DNA of 41,332 nt from positions 1-41,332 of the forward strand of contig WLOF01000004.1 in the NCBI GenBank assembly GCA_009699375.1. The letters are read 5' to 3'. Source of the stretch: Actinomycetota bacterium. Its GTDB lineage: Bacteria > Actinomycetota > Actinomycetes > Nanopelagicales > Nanopelagicaceae. Positions within the stretch are counted from its first letter, which is position 1; every line of letters starts with the position of its first letter. Below the pieces are notes generated by a model. The model did no database searches and was not told the origin of the DNA. It worked only from the letters and a program-made list of their open reading frames with translations. Both the position numbers and the translations under genes were made by a program. This document shows positions 9,111-17,581 of this stretch, in pieces.

Positions 9111-11302
9111 AGTGGGGCGACTCCTGTGATGCGCGGGATTCTAAAGGATTGCACTTCACCGGTTCCGTGGTCTCGTGCAATTAACGAACCTGCGCTAATG
9201 CTCAAAGGATCAACGATGCGATGGGTAGCAGAACCATTGTTATCGGCGTAACCAATAGAAAGAGTTTTTTGCTCTTTGATGTATTGATTAAGAATTTCTA
9301 AAGTTTCATTGGCGGTAGTTCTTGGGAGTGCGGTGAGTGCATTCGCTGCAATTGTTCTCAGAGAACTTTGTTTGTGGCTAGATTTTTCACCAACTCGAAG
9401 TGCTCGGAGTGCACCGGCTAATACTTCATCACTTAATCGTTCTATTTCTCCGATAACGCGAGGTGGTCTTGGTTTAGATTTTGCACGATTGAGCTTTGGT
9501 CCAGTCAAGAGAACGCCAGAAACGGATTCCGCCGCGGGCATGTAACCAGCACTTCGCAGAGTTGCAATAATTTCTTGGGGTTCATGTTCACAAACCAAAA
9601 CCTCTGGAGCAATTCTGCGCAGTTGCAATCCTTCAACTTTTTTGTCCGCAAGGATTTGTGTCAAAATAGTTGCATCTTCACAACGGATATATGCGTTTGC
9701 ATTTCCAACCCTGAGTCTTCCGTGACGTTTGGATACATCACTAATTAAATATTCAAGAGGTTGAGGCATAGGCGTCTTAGAAGTTTTTCGTAGAAAATCT
9801 TTTATATCTTCACCAGTTTTGCCATGGTCTAATCCCCGACGGATTGAGGTTTCACTAAACCGGTAGACGGTTGCACCGCCACGACTTTCGATATCTGCGA
9901 TTGAATCCAGATTTCGCGCGATATCGATTTCAAGAGGTCCTGGTGCAATTGCAGTGTTATCACTCTGAATCAAAATGTGATCAACAGGTTTTGGTAAATC
10001 TGCCGATATCCCTAATTCTTCATTATTGTGAAGGAAGCCGAGACCATATGTGGATATTGCACCTTGTCCGGTTATTCCGAGCCACTCAGCTTCGCGTAAT
10101 GTCCACTGCACTAATTCACTTTGCAAGCCAGCATTTCTGCGAGAAGGCGCGCGCCATTTCATGAGCTTCAGAAACGCTTCGCTATTTGGTCGAAGTAATT
10201 GATGCTGAGCTAAAAGTTCTAAAGTTAACCTTTTTGTTGATGCTGCGTTTACGCGATCCAACTCGGGACCCAATGCAGCAATATGTTTCGAATCACCTCG
10301 ACCGATTAGCCCACTTACTCGGGATGTAACTAACCACAACGAAGCTATGGTGCGCCATTTTGATTCAGGGCTTTGGCTTAGCCAGAGATCAAAGGAATGA
10401 GTGGGTAAAACTCGATCGTCGCCATCGATAACAACTAATCCGGCTAAATAAACAAGTTCTGTAATAAAAGAGGCGCAATTTTCATCGACCCCTAAATGAT
10501 CTGCTGTGGCTTTGAGATCGCGAACACCGAGGCCACCAGCACGCAGCGCACTGGGTGGTTCTTCCGACCAAAAGTTGAGAACTTCTTCACACCAACGCAA
10601 AACGGTTGCAATATTTGCAATCGAAGCTCTATCAATTTGTTTCTGCTCAACTTTTTCACCAGTAACAACTGGAGGGTTTGGTTCGGGATTTTTGTGAACT
10701 TTTCCTCCGCGAAGGTGGATACCCACCTCACGTGGAAGAATTACTGTTCGTTGATCAAGTGGAACTAAGAAATTTTCTTTCAATAGCCAAGCAATTCCCG
10801 GTCCGGGATTACGTATGTCACCGACACTGCCACGTGGAGGTCCCCACGTCAGTCTTTCGAGTATTTTCTTTGAAGCTTCAGGGGCTTCATTAAGTTTTTT
10901 CATTGAAAGCTTGGCCATTGAAGCGGGCCCAAGTCCTGCAGGTTCATTACCTAATACTTCACGCAATGAATTGGGTAAACGCAATCCATCATCAGATGGA
11001 TAAATCAGAGCTAAGTCAATCAAATGAGGAATCACAAATTTTGCTGAAGTATCGGTTAGCGAAATAATTTCTTTTTCACTCATAGGTTCATTGAGTGCAG
11101 AGCATGCTTCAAGGACTTGGAATTGCCATTCATTGAGGCTATCTACAGCACGTGCAAGGCTTGGTGCAGAACTAGCTCTCACTGCTAACGATGAAAGATC
11201 TGGCGGTACTGGTGAAACTAAGTCAGGACGAAGCCCAAAGAGTGCAAGCAAGGAAGAGTCATCGAGTCCCCGTAGGAAGTCTGTGAAAGATCGCGTTTCC
11301 AT
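9107..11302 (-). CDS. XPB-associated / helicase-associated domain protein with WYL-like C-terminus (Rv0862c-like)
   Basis: Central region HILIQSDNTAIAPGPLEIDIARNLDSIADIESRGGATVYRFSETSIRRGLDHGKT... matches the N-terminal module of XPB in this window; C-terminus EILNQYIKEQKTLSIGYADNNGSATHRIVDPLSISAGSLIARDHGTGEVQSFRIPRITGV is WYL-like. Confidence 0.82.
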   Translation of the reverse strand: METRSFTDFLRGLDDSSLLALFGLRPDLVSPVPPDLSSLAVRASSAPSLARAVDSLNEWQFQVLEACSALNEPMSEKEIISLTDTSAKFVIPHLIDLALIYPSDDGLRLPNSLREVLGNEPAGLGPASMAKLSMKKLNEAPEASKKILERLTWGPPRGSVGDIRNPGPGIAWLLKENFLVPLDQRTVILPREVGIHLRGGKVHKNPEPNPPVVTGEKVEQKQIDRASIANIATVLRWCEEVLNFWSEEPPSALRAGGLGVRDLKATADHLGVDENCASFITELVYLAGLVVIDGDDRVLPTHSFDLWLSQSPESKWRTIASLWLVTSRVSGLIGRGDSKHIAALGPELDRVNAASTKRLTLELLAQHQLLRPNSEAFLKLMKWRAPSRRNAGLQSELVQWTLREAEWLGITGQGAISTYGLGFLHNNEELGISADLPKPVDHILIQSDNTAIAPGPLEIDIARNLDSIADIESRGGATVYRFSETSIRRGLDHGKTGEDIKDFLRKTSKTPMPQPLEYLISDVSKRHGRLRVGNANAYIRCEDATILTQILADKKVEGLQLRRIAPEVLVCEHEPQEIIATLRSAGYMPAAESVSGVLLTGPKLNRAKSKPRPPRVIGEIERLSDEVLAGALRALRVGEKSSHKQSSLRTIAANALTALPRTTANETLEILNQYIKEQKTLSIGYADNNGSATHRIVDPLSISAGSLIARDHGTGEVQSFRIPRITGVAPL

Positions 11303-11344
11303 AACTTGCCTACATTACTGGCATATTGCACCAAGCGATTACCG

Positions 11345-12115
11345 TTATTTGCGCTTACCCCACCGTGGAGTGATAAAGGTTCCGATGGCGGCAAAGCGAG
11401 AAACAATGGGCCCAAGCGCGCGATTAAGAACACGTGCCCGCCGGAAATCATGAATCGGCCAACCTTCGCGCAGGGCACGGATTCTCAAGATTGCGTCAGG
11501 GTTGATTGCACTCGGGTTTCCCACTGCTAGAAGAAGTGGCAAATCATTATGACTATCTGAATAGGAGTAACAGCTCTTGAGGTCAAAGCCGTGCTCTGTT
11601 GCTAACTCAACTATTGCACGTGCCTTCTCTTTACCGTGAAGCAAAGTTCCGATCATCTTTCCCGTATAAATTCCATCTTTACTTTCAGCTTTGCTCCCGA
11701 CGGCCCCCGTAAAACCTAAATTTTTAGCAATTAGTTGGGCCATATCTTCAGGGGCTGCAGTAACCAACCAAACCTCTTCACCATTACTCAAATGCGATTG
11801 CGCAATATCAATCGTTCCTTGCCATAATTTTGGTGAAACGTATTGGTCATAAACATCTTGTCCGATTGCAAGAATCTCTTTTACATTGTGGCCACCAATA
11901 AAATCTGTCGCTGCGTCTTGCCAGCGATTTATTTCTTCAGGATTTTCTTTTCCAGTTAACCGATATCGAATATTTGCAAGGACGAACTTCGAGATATCGC
12001 TTTTTGAGAAGAAGCCTCGCTGGTACATACCTCTTCCAAGAAAATACAAGGTAGAGCCTCGCAAAAGGGTGTTATCTACATCAAAGAAGGCAGCTATATT
12101 GGATGTAGGCGCCAT
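11345..12115 (-). CDS. HAD-IB family hydrolase (SerB-like phosphatase)
   Basis: AAFFDVDNTLLRGST (DxDxT), VWLVTAAPEDMAQLIAKNLGF, YSYSDSHNDLPLL. Confidence 0.92.
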   Translation of the reverse strand: MAPTSNIAAFFDVDNTLLRGSTLYFLGRGMYQRGFFSKSDISKFVLANIRYRLTGKENPEEINRWQDAATDFIGGHNVKEILAIGQDVYDQYVSPKLWQGTIDIAQSHLSNGEEVWLVTAAPEDMAQLIAKNLGFTGAVGSKAESKDGIYTGKMIGTLLHGKEKARAIVELATEHGFDLKSCYSYSDSHNDLPLLLAVGNPSAINPDAILRIRALREGWPIHDFRRARVLNRALGPIVSRFAAIGTFITPRWGKRK

Positions 12116-12121
12116 GTCTCA

Positions 12122-12127
12122 ACCTTA
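12122..12127 (-). promoter_or_regulatory. Candidate -10 of leaderless HAD hydrolase promoter
   Basis: On minus strand TAAGGT-TGAGAC-ATG; 6 nt spacing, no SD. Confidence 0.55.
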
Positions 12128-12153
12128 GCGATATAGGGCCCGCAATTACGCTT

Positions 12154-12159
12154 TATGCT
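12154..12159 (+). promoter_or_regulatory. Candidate -10 of leaderless histidine phosphatase/ccs operon promoter
   Basis: TATGCT-TTACCC-ATG; 6 nt spacing, no SD. Confidence 0.6.
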
Positions 12160-12165
12160 TTACCC

Positions 12166-12786
12166 ATGGCCACCGTTCATGTGATTAGACACGGAGAAGT
12201 TGAGAATCCACAGAAGATTCTTTACGGACGTCAGCCAGGTTGGCGTCTTTCAGATCGCGGTCAAGAAATGGCGCAAGTTATCGCACAATGGTCACAATCA
12301 ATTGATCTTGGTGCCCTACATGTATCACCTTTACAGAGAGCGCAAGAGACAGCTCAACCTATTTCCGAAGTACATAAAATTAAGATAACTACGGATGAAA
12401 GATTAATCGAAGCATCGAATGTTTTTGAAGGAAAAGCTTTTGGAATAGGTGATGGTGCACTTGCTCACCCATCTGCGTGGAGACACTTGTGGAATCCTTG
12501 GAAACCTTCATGGGGAGAGCCTTACGTAGAGCAGATTAATCGCATGCTTGCTGCAATTTTTTCGGCACACGAAGCAGCAAATGGAAAGGACGCCATTTGT
12601 GTCTCACACCAACTTCCTATTTGGATTTTGAGAAGCGCAATTGAAGATCGACGATTAATTCATGATCCAAGAAAACGGGAATGTACTTTGGCATCAGTCA
12701 CCAGTGTCCACTTTGATGATGCTGGCATCATTTCAGGTTTGACTTATTCTGAACCTGCACGCCATTTACTCCCTATTAAAAAATGA
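12166..12786 (+). CDS. Histidine phosphatase family protein
   Basis: VHVIRHGEVENPQKILYGRQPGWRLSDRGQ, HVSPLQRAQETAQPI, CVSHQLPI; sits at the head of the cytochrome c maturation cluster as in Mycobacterium (Rv0525). Confidence 0.93.
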   Translation: MATVHVIRHGEVENPQKILYGRQPGWRLSDRGQEMAQVIAQWSQSIDLGALHVSPLQRAQETAQPISEVHKIKITTDERLIEASNVFEGKAFGIGDGALAHPSAWRHLWNPWKPSWGEPYVEQINRMLAAIFSAHEAANGKDAICVSHQLPIWILRSAIEDRRLIHDPRKRECTLASVTSVHFDDAGIISGLTYSEPARHLLPIKK

Positions 12787-13334
12787 AGAAAAAATATGTG
12801 CTTCGCCCAATTCTCGCGATTGCAATGACACTAGCCCTGAGTGCATGCGGTGGTGGTGGAACCTCTTCAAATACAGAAAGTTTTGTAGCCGGCAATGGGA
12901 CTGTAACTTTTATGAAAGTTGCCGAGAGAATTAAGGCGCCACAGATCACTGGAGAAACTCTGGATTCGAAAACCTACGCGCCTATTTTGGGCAAGGTAAC
13001 GGTAGTAAATGTTTGGGCCTCGTGGTGCTCGCCTTGCAGAGCAGAAGCGCCAACATTGTCTGCCCTTTCGCAGTCATTTCCTGAAGTGAATTTTGTAGGA
13101 ATCCTTACTCGAGATAACCCAGCGAATGCAAGAGCATTTGTTAAGCGATTTTCCATCGAATACCCAACCCTGATCGATGACTCAATTCTTCTTGGGTTTC
13201 GTAAGTCGCTTATTGCAAATGCAATACCTTCAACATTAGTAATCGACAAAAATGGTTTAGTAGCAGGGCGAATATCCGGAGAAATCACAGTAGCTTCACT
13301 AACAGATCTCATTACTCGATTGGCAAGCGAATGA
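12783..13334 (+). CDS. TlpA/ResA-like thiol-disulfide lipoprotein
   Basis: Lipobox LALSAC, thioredoxin active site NVWASWCSPCRAEAP; 4-nt ATGA overlap with the upstream gene. Confidence 0.93.
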   Translation: MKKKYVLRPILAIAMTLALSACGGGGTSSNTESFVAGNGTVTFMKVAERIKAPQITGETLDSKTYAPILGKVTVVNVWASWCSPCRAEAPTLSALSQSFPEVNFVGILTRDNPANARAFVKRFSIEYPTLIDDSILLGFRKSLIANAIPSTLVIDKNGLVAGRISGEITVASLTDLITRLASE

Positions 13335-14056
13335 AAGACTTTGTTGTCAATCAAATCTTTGATGGCACCCTGCTAGTTTCATTTCCCATAGCAATCATTG
13401 CTGGCCTTATATCTTTCATTTCGCCATGTGTACTTCCATTAGTCCCAGGGTATTTATCCTTTGCGGCAGGCATTTCGAGCAGTAAAGGGAAAGTTTTTGC
13501 TGGTTCCATTCTTTTTGTCTCTGGATTTACCGTTTTATTCATCTCCTATGGTGCGCTATTTGGAGGAATCGGATCCAGAATTTTGGATCAAGAAAATTTA
13601 ATCACAAGAGTTTTAGGTATTTTGACGATCGGGCTTGGGATAATTTTCATGGGTAAGTTCCCATTCATGCGAACTTTTAGACCTCAAGTTTCAGTAATGG
13701 GCGGCTTACTAGGAGCGCCAATTTTAGGATTTGCATTCGGAGTTGGATGGACACCCTGCATTGGACCAGCACTTGCTGCAGTAGAGACACTTGCGTTTGA
13801 AGAAGCTAGTGCAATGCGTGGTGCTCTACTTTCTCTTGGATATTGCATTGGATTAGGTTTGCCATTCATTCTTTCCGGGCTATTTCTCGATCGCTCCGCC
13901 CGCTTGCGTCGTTTCTTGTCCAGCAAAGGAAACATCATTTCAAAGATTGGTGGAATCTTTCTCATAGTCATTGGACTCTTACAAGTTCTTGGAATTTGGA
14001 GTGATCTCATGATTTCGCTCCGTTCCCTAATCTCAAATTTCTCTCCGGTGTTATAA
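13331..14056 (+). CDS. ccdA: Cytochrome c biogenesis protein CcdA
   Basis: Polytopic membrane protein, GLISFISPCVLPLVPGYLSFAAG and GFAFGVGWTPCIGPAL motifs. Confidence 0.95.
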   Translation: MKDFVVNQIFDGTLLVSFPIAIIAGLISFISPCVLPLVPGYLSFAAGISSSKGKVFAGSILFVSGFTVLFISYGALFGGIGSRILDQENLITRVLGILTIGLGIIFMGKFPFMRTFRPQVSVMGGLLGAPILGFAFGVGWTPCIGPALAAVETLAFEEASAMRGALLSLGYCIGLGLPFILSGLFLDRSARLRRFLSSKGNIISKIGGIFLIVIGLLQVLGIWSDLMISLRSLISNFSPVL

Positions 14057-15535
14057 ATGCAAAAAGAGAATCAGATACCTGAAATTGACAGTGCTGGGAT
14101 GTTGCGTTTTCTCTGGCGACAACTCACCAGTATGCGAACCGCACTTATACTTTTGTTACTACTTGGTGTGGCTTCCGTCCCTGGTTCGTTAATTCCGCAA
14201 AGAAGTCAGAATCCAATGTCTGTACGAGAATATTTTCTCAACGATCCAACTTTGGCCAAGTGGTTTGATCATTTTTCATTATTTGATGTTTATAGCTCAC
14301 CATGGTTTAGCGCAATTTATATATTGCTTTTCATTTCATTAATTGGGTGTGTTTTACCCCGAACCTTTGAGCATTTCAAACTTGCTCGAGCACTGCCGCC
14401 TCTCACTCCAAAAAATTTGGAACGAATGGAATTTCATAAAAGTTGGCAAGGCCAGGGCGGTGAATATGAGTTCGCAAAGACATGGCTCAAGAAAAACCGT
14501 TTTCGCGTAAGAGAATTTGATGGCGCGCTTTCTGCGGAGAAGGGGTACTTACGCGAAACAGGCAACCTACTTTTTCACCTCTCTCTCATTCTTGTTTTGA
14601 TTGGTGTCAGTCTGGGCGGTCTTTTCGGCATGAAAGGTGAGGCAATAGTCAATGTAGGGGAAAAGTTTGTGAATATTCCAACTTCTTACGATTCATTGTC
14701 GTACGGAAAACTATTTTCAGATAAATCTTTGCCTTCCTTTTCAATCAAAGTAAAAGATTTTGTAGCTAAATATAATTTGATAACAAATGCACCAGAGGAT
14801 TACACCTTGACTGTTGACACAATTGAGAGTCCTGGTGCGCTCCCAGTCAATCACATCATCAAAGTTAATAGTCCTCTAGGTTTCGGTAGCACTAACGTCT
14901 ATCTGCAAGCGAATGGATATTCACCTGTTGTTACTGTGCGCGATAGCAATAATCAAATTGTGCTGCAGGGACCGGTTCCATTCTTGCCTCAAGATGCGAA
15001 TTTAACTTCGATTGGTGCCATTAAAGTTCCAGACTCAAATCCGCAATTGGGATTTGTTGCTTCATTCTTGCCAACTGCTGCTAGAGATAAAGTCCGTGGT
15101 GGAATTTCCTCTTTTCCTGAAGCTCTTGATCCAAAACTTTTATTCTCAGTGTGGAAAGGTGATTTGGGACTAGATCGGGGTGTACCTCAATCTGTCTATC
15201 GCCTTGATACTTCAAAAATGGAGAAAATTGGCTTGCACTCTTTGCAGGTGGGCCAAACGTTTACCTTCCCTGAGGGCTCAATCACATTTGACGGAGTTAC
15301 TCCTTGGGTAAATCTTCAAATCGTGCGAGATCCCGGAAAACTTTATGCACTCCTCGGAGGCATTGCTGCCATCTTCGGCTTACTTGCCTCTTTGTTTACC
15401 AGGAGACGTCGGATCTGGATCAGGGTAAATGAAAATGGAATTGTGGAAGTTGCTGGTTTGGCTAAGAATGGTGCACCTGGATTAGAGAATGAAATCTCTA
15501 AGCTGGCTGAATTACTGGAGAGAGTGAAGTCATGA
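14057..15535 (+). CDS. resB: Cytochrome c biogenesis protein ResB (Ccs1)
   Basis: MRFLWRQLTSMRTALILLLLLGVASVPGSLIPQR typical ResB N-terminus; large soluble domain; terminal TM helix; between ccdA and ccsB. Confidence 0.94.
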   Translation: MQKENQIPEIDSAGMLRFLWRQLTSMRTALILLLLLGVASVPGSLIPQRSQNPMSVREYFLNDPTLAKWFDHFSLFDVYSSPWFSAIYILLFISLIGCVLPRTFEHFKLARALPPLTPKNLERMEFHKSWQGQGGEYEFAKTWLKKNRFRVREFDGALSAEKGYLRETGNLLFHLSLILVLIGVSLGGLFGMKGEAIVNVGEKFVNIPTSYDSLSYGKLFSDKSLPSFSIKVKDFVAKYNLITNAPEDYTLTVDTIESPGALPVNHIIKVNSPLGFGSTNVYLQANGYSPVVTVRDSNNQIVLQGPVPFLPQDANLTSIGAIKVPDSNPQLGFVASFLPTAARDKVRGGISSFPEALDPKLLFSVWKGDLGLDRGVPQSVYRLDTSKMEKIGLHSLQVGQTFTFPEGSITFDGVTPWVNLQIVRDPGKLYALLGGIAAIFGLLASLFTRRRRIWIRVNENGIVEVAGLAKNGAPGLENEISKLAELLERVKS

Positions 15536-16446
15536 CACATACATCGTGGGCTTACGTATCGAACTACTTCATTTATTCAGCTATGGCTGTTTACACTTTG
15601 GCTTTTTTTGCTCATGCTTATGAAACTGCATGGGCCGTTCGCGCACCTGAATCTCAGGCACCCGCCGGTGGATTATTAGTAAAAACTTTTGATTTCGCGC
15701 GCACTGAAAAAATTGCTCGCATAGCAACGTCCTTCATGATTTTGGGTTCTATTCTTTTATTCGCCGGGGTTGTTGCACGAGGAATCTCTGCCGGCCGCGT
15801 GCCATGGGGAAATATGTACGAGTTTTCCATTACAGGAGCGCTTTCATTTGCTGTTGCATATCTATTTGCTCTGCGTAAATACGATCTGCGCTGGTTGGGA
15901 TTATTGGTTTCAATTGCAGTCCTACTAACTTTAGGTACTGCCATTACTGTCTTATACCGACCAAGCGCCCCACTTGTTCCGGCTCTTAAATCTACGTGGT
16001 TGATCATTCATGTTTCTGCGGCAATTATTTCAGGCGGAGTCTTCTTATTGGCAAACGTTATTGCCGCTGCCTATCTCTATTTAGATGCAATGGAGCAACG
16101 TGGTGAAAGAAGTGCCTGGGCAAAACGATTGCCTTCTCTTGAAGTACTAGATCAACTTTCATATCGATTAGTTGCATTTGTTTTTCCACTCTGGACTTTT
16201 GCTGTCATTGCTGGGGCAATTTGGGCCGAGCATGCATGGGGTCGGTATTGGGGATGGGATCCAAAAGAAACGTGGGCATTCATTACGTGGGTGGGATATG
16301 CAGCATATTTACATGCGCGCGTGACTGTTGGTTGGCGCGGAAGGAAAGCGGCTTGGCTCTGCCTTCTTGCAGGTTCAACTTTCCTATTTAACTATGTCTA
16401 CGTGAATATATGGGGAACCGGAAAACATACGTACTCTGGACTGTAA
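15532..16446 (+). CDS. ccsB: Cytochrome c biogenesis protein CcsB/CcsA (heme handling, WWD domain)
   Basis: Polytopic; tryptophan-rich WGRYWGWDPKETWAFITW motif. Confidence 0.95.
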   Translation: MTHTSWAYVSNYFIYSAMAVYTLAFFAHAYETAWAVRAPESQAPAGGLLVKTFDFARTEKIARIATSFMILGSILLFAGVVARGISAGRVPWGNMYEFSITGALSFAVAYLFALRKYDLRWLGLLVSIAVLLTLGTAITVLYRPSAPLVPALKSTWLIIHVSAAIISGGVFLLANVIAAAYLYLDAMEQRGERSAWAKRLPSLEVLDQLSYRLVAFVFPLWTFAVIAGAIWAEHAWGRYWGWDPKETWAFITWVGYAAYLHARVTVGWRGRKAAWLCLLAGSTFLFNYVYVNIWGTGKHTYSGL

Positions 16447-16451
16447 ATTAA

Positions 16452-16703
16452 TTAGAGTTTACGTAAGAAATCTGGATCATCATCCGGTGGAATAATTTTA
16501 TGTTTCCCTGGTCCAGGTGGGCGCTGGCGCTTTGGTCGACCAAGAATCCAATAGGCAATTGATCCAATTGTTCCAATGATGACTATCAGTAAAATCCATC
16601 CCCATTTTGGAAGATTTCTTATTTCAGAATTATCGGTGCGGGCGCAATCCACCAAAGTGTAAACGGTGATGATGAATGAAATTAGTAAGGGGAAAAAGCG
16701 CAT
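16452..16703 (-). CDS. PLDc_N domain small membrane protein
   Basis: RFFPLLISFIITVYTLVDCARTDNSEIRNLPKWGWILLIVIIGTIGSIAYWILGRPK. Confidence 0.88.
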   Translation of the reverse strand: MRFFPLLISFIITVYTLVDCARTDNSEIRNLPKWGWILLIVIIGTIGSIAYWILGRPKRQRPPGPGKHKIIPPDDDPDFLRKL

Positions 16704-16723
16704 GGCTAGAGTCTAATACATCT

Positions 16724-17581
16724 CTAGGAGAGCCAGAGCGCAATAGAAAAGAGGAGCGAGAAAAGTAGTTGTAGTTGTCCAGTTTTCACTAGTACAGGTA
16801 TGAGAGCTTGGCCTTGGGCGCCCTGATTAACTCCGCGAATTAATGAGTACATCAGAGGTAAAGACGCGAGAGTTATAAGGGACATTGGAAGAAAAATCAC
16901 TAAAGCAACAAGTTCAGCTAGAACTAGTAGGCCTATGTAGAAATTTCTACTGCTCCGATCTCCGAGCCGGACAGCAAGCGTTCGCTTACCAACTTGTGCA
17001 TCCTTTTCACGATCGCGCAAATTGTTTACTGCAAGTATCGCGCAAGCAATACATCCAATGGGAACAGCAACCAAAAAACTTTTGAGTGTGATTGTTTGAG
17101 TTTGAACATAAAAAGAACCCATTGTTGCAACTAAGCCAAAGAAAATAAATACTGAAATTTCACCGTATCCGTTGTATCCATAGGGACTCTTTCCACCTGT
17201 GTATGCCCACGCAGCGGCAATTGAAATCGCCCCTACAACTATCAACCACCACGACGTTAAAAACGCAAGAGTCAATCCGACCAGACCCGCTATAAAGAAA
17301 CTGAACAGTGCTGCTTGCTTGACGCTTTGTGCCGAAGCCAAGCCACTTGCAACTAAACGGGTTGGACCAATTCGGTCGGTGTCACTACCCCGAACGCCAT
17401 CGGAATAATCATTTGCATAATTAACTGCAACTTGAAGCGCGAGGCTAACAATGAGCGCTAATAGAGCCATCAATGGCCGTGCGCCACTTTTTGCTAGTGC
17501 TGTTGCCACGAGAACGGGAGCAACGGCTGCAGGTAATGTTTTTGGTCGCGCACCAAGTAACCAAGTTGAAAGTGATGTCAC
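16724..17581 (-). CDS. menA: 1,4-dihydroxy-2-naphthoate polyprenyltransferase
   Basis: GARPKTLPAAVAPVLVATAL; VNYANDYSDGVRGSDTDRIGPTRLVASGLAS; NNLRDREKDAQVGKRTLAVRLG. Confidence 0.95.
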   Translation of the reverse strand: MTSLSTWLLGARPKTLPAAVAPVLVATALAKSGARPLMALLALIVSLALQVAVNYANDYSDGVRGSDTDRIGPTRLVASGLASAQSVKQAALFSFFIAGLVGLTLAFLTSWWLIVVGAISIAAAWAYTGGKSPYGYNGYGEISVFIFFGLVATMGSFYVQTQTITLKSFLVAVPIGCIACAILAVNNLRDREKDAQVGKRTLAVRLGDRSSRNFYIGLLVLAELVALVIFLPMSLITLASLPLMYSLIRGVNQGAQGQALIPVLVKTGQLQLLFSLLFSIALWLS

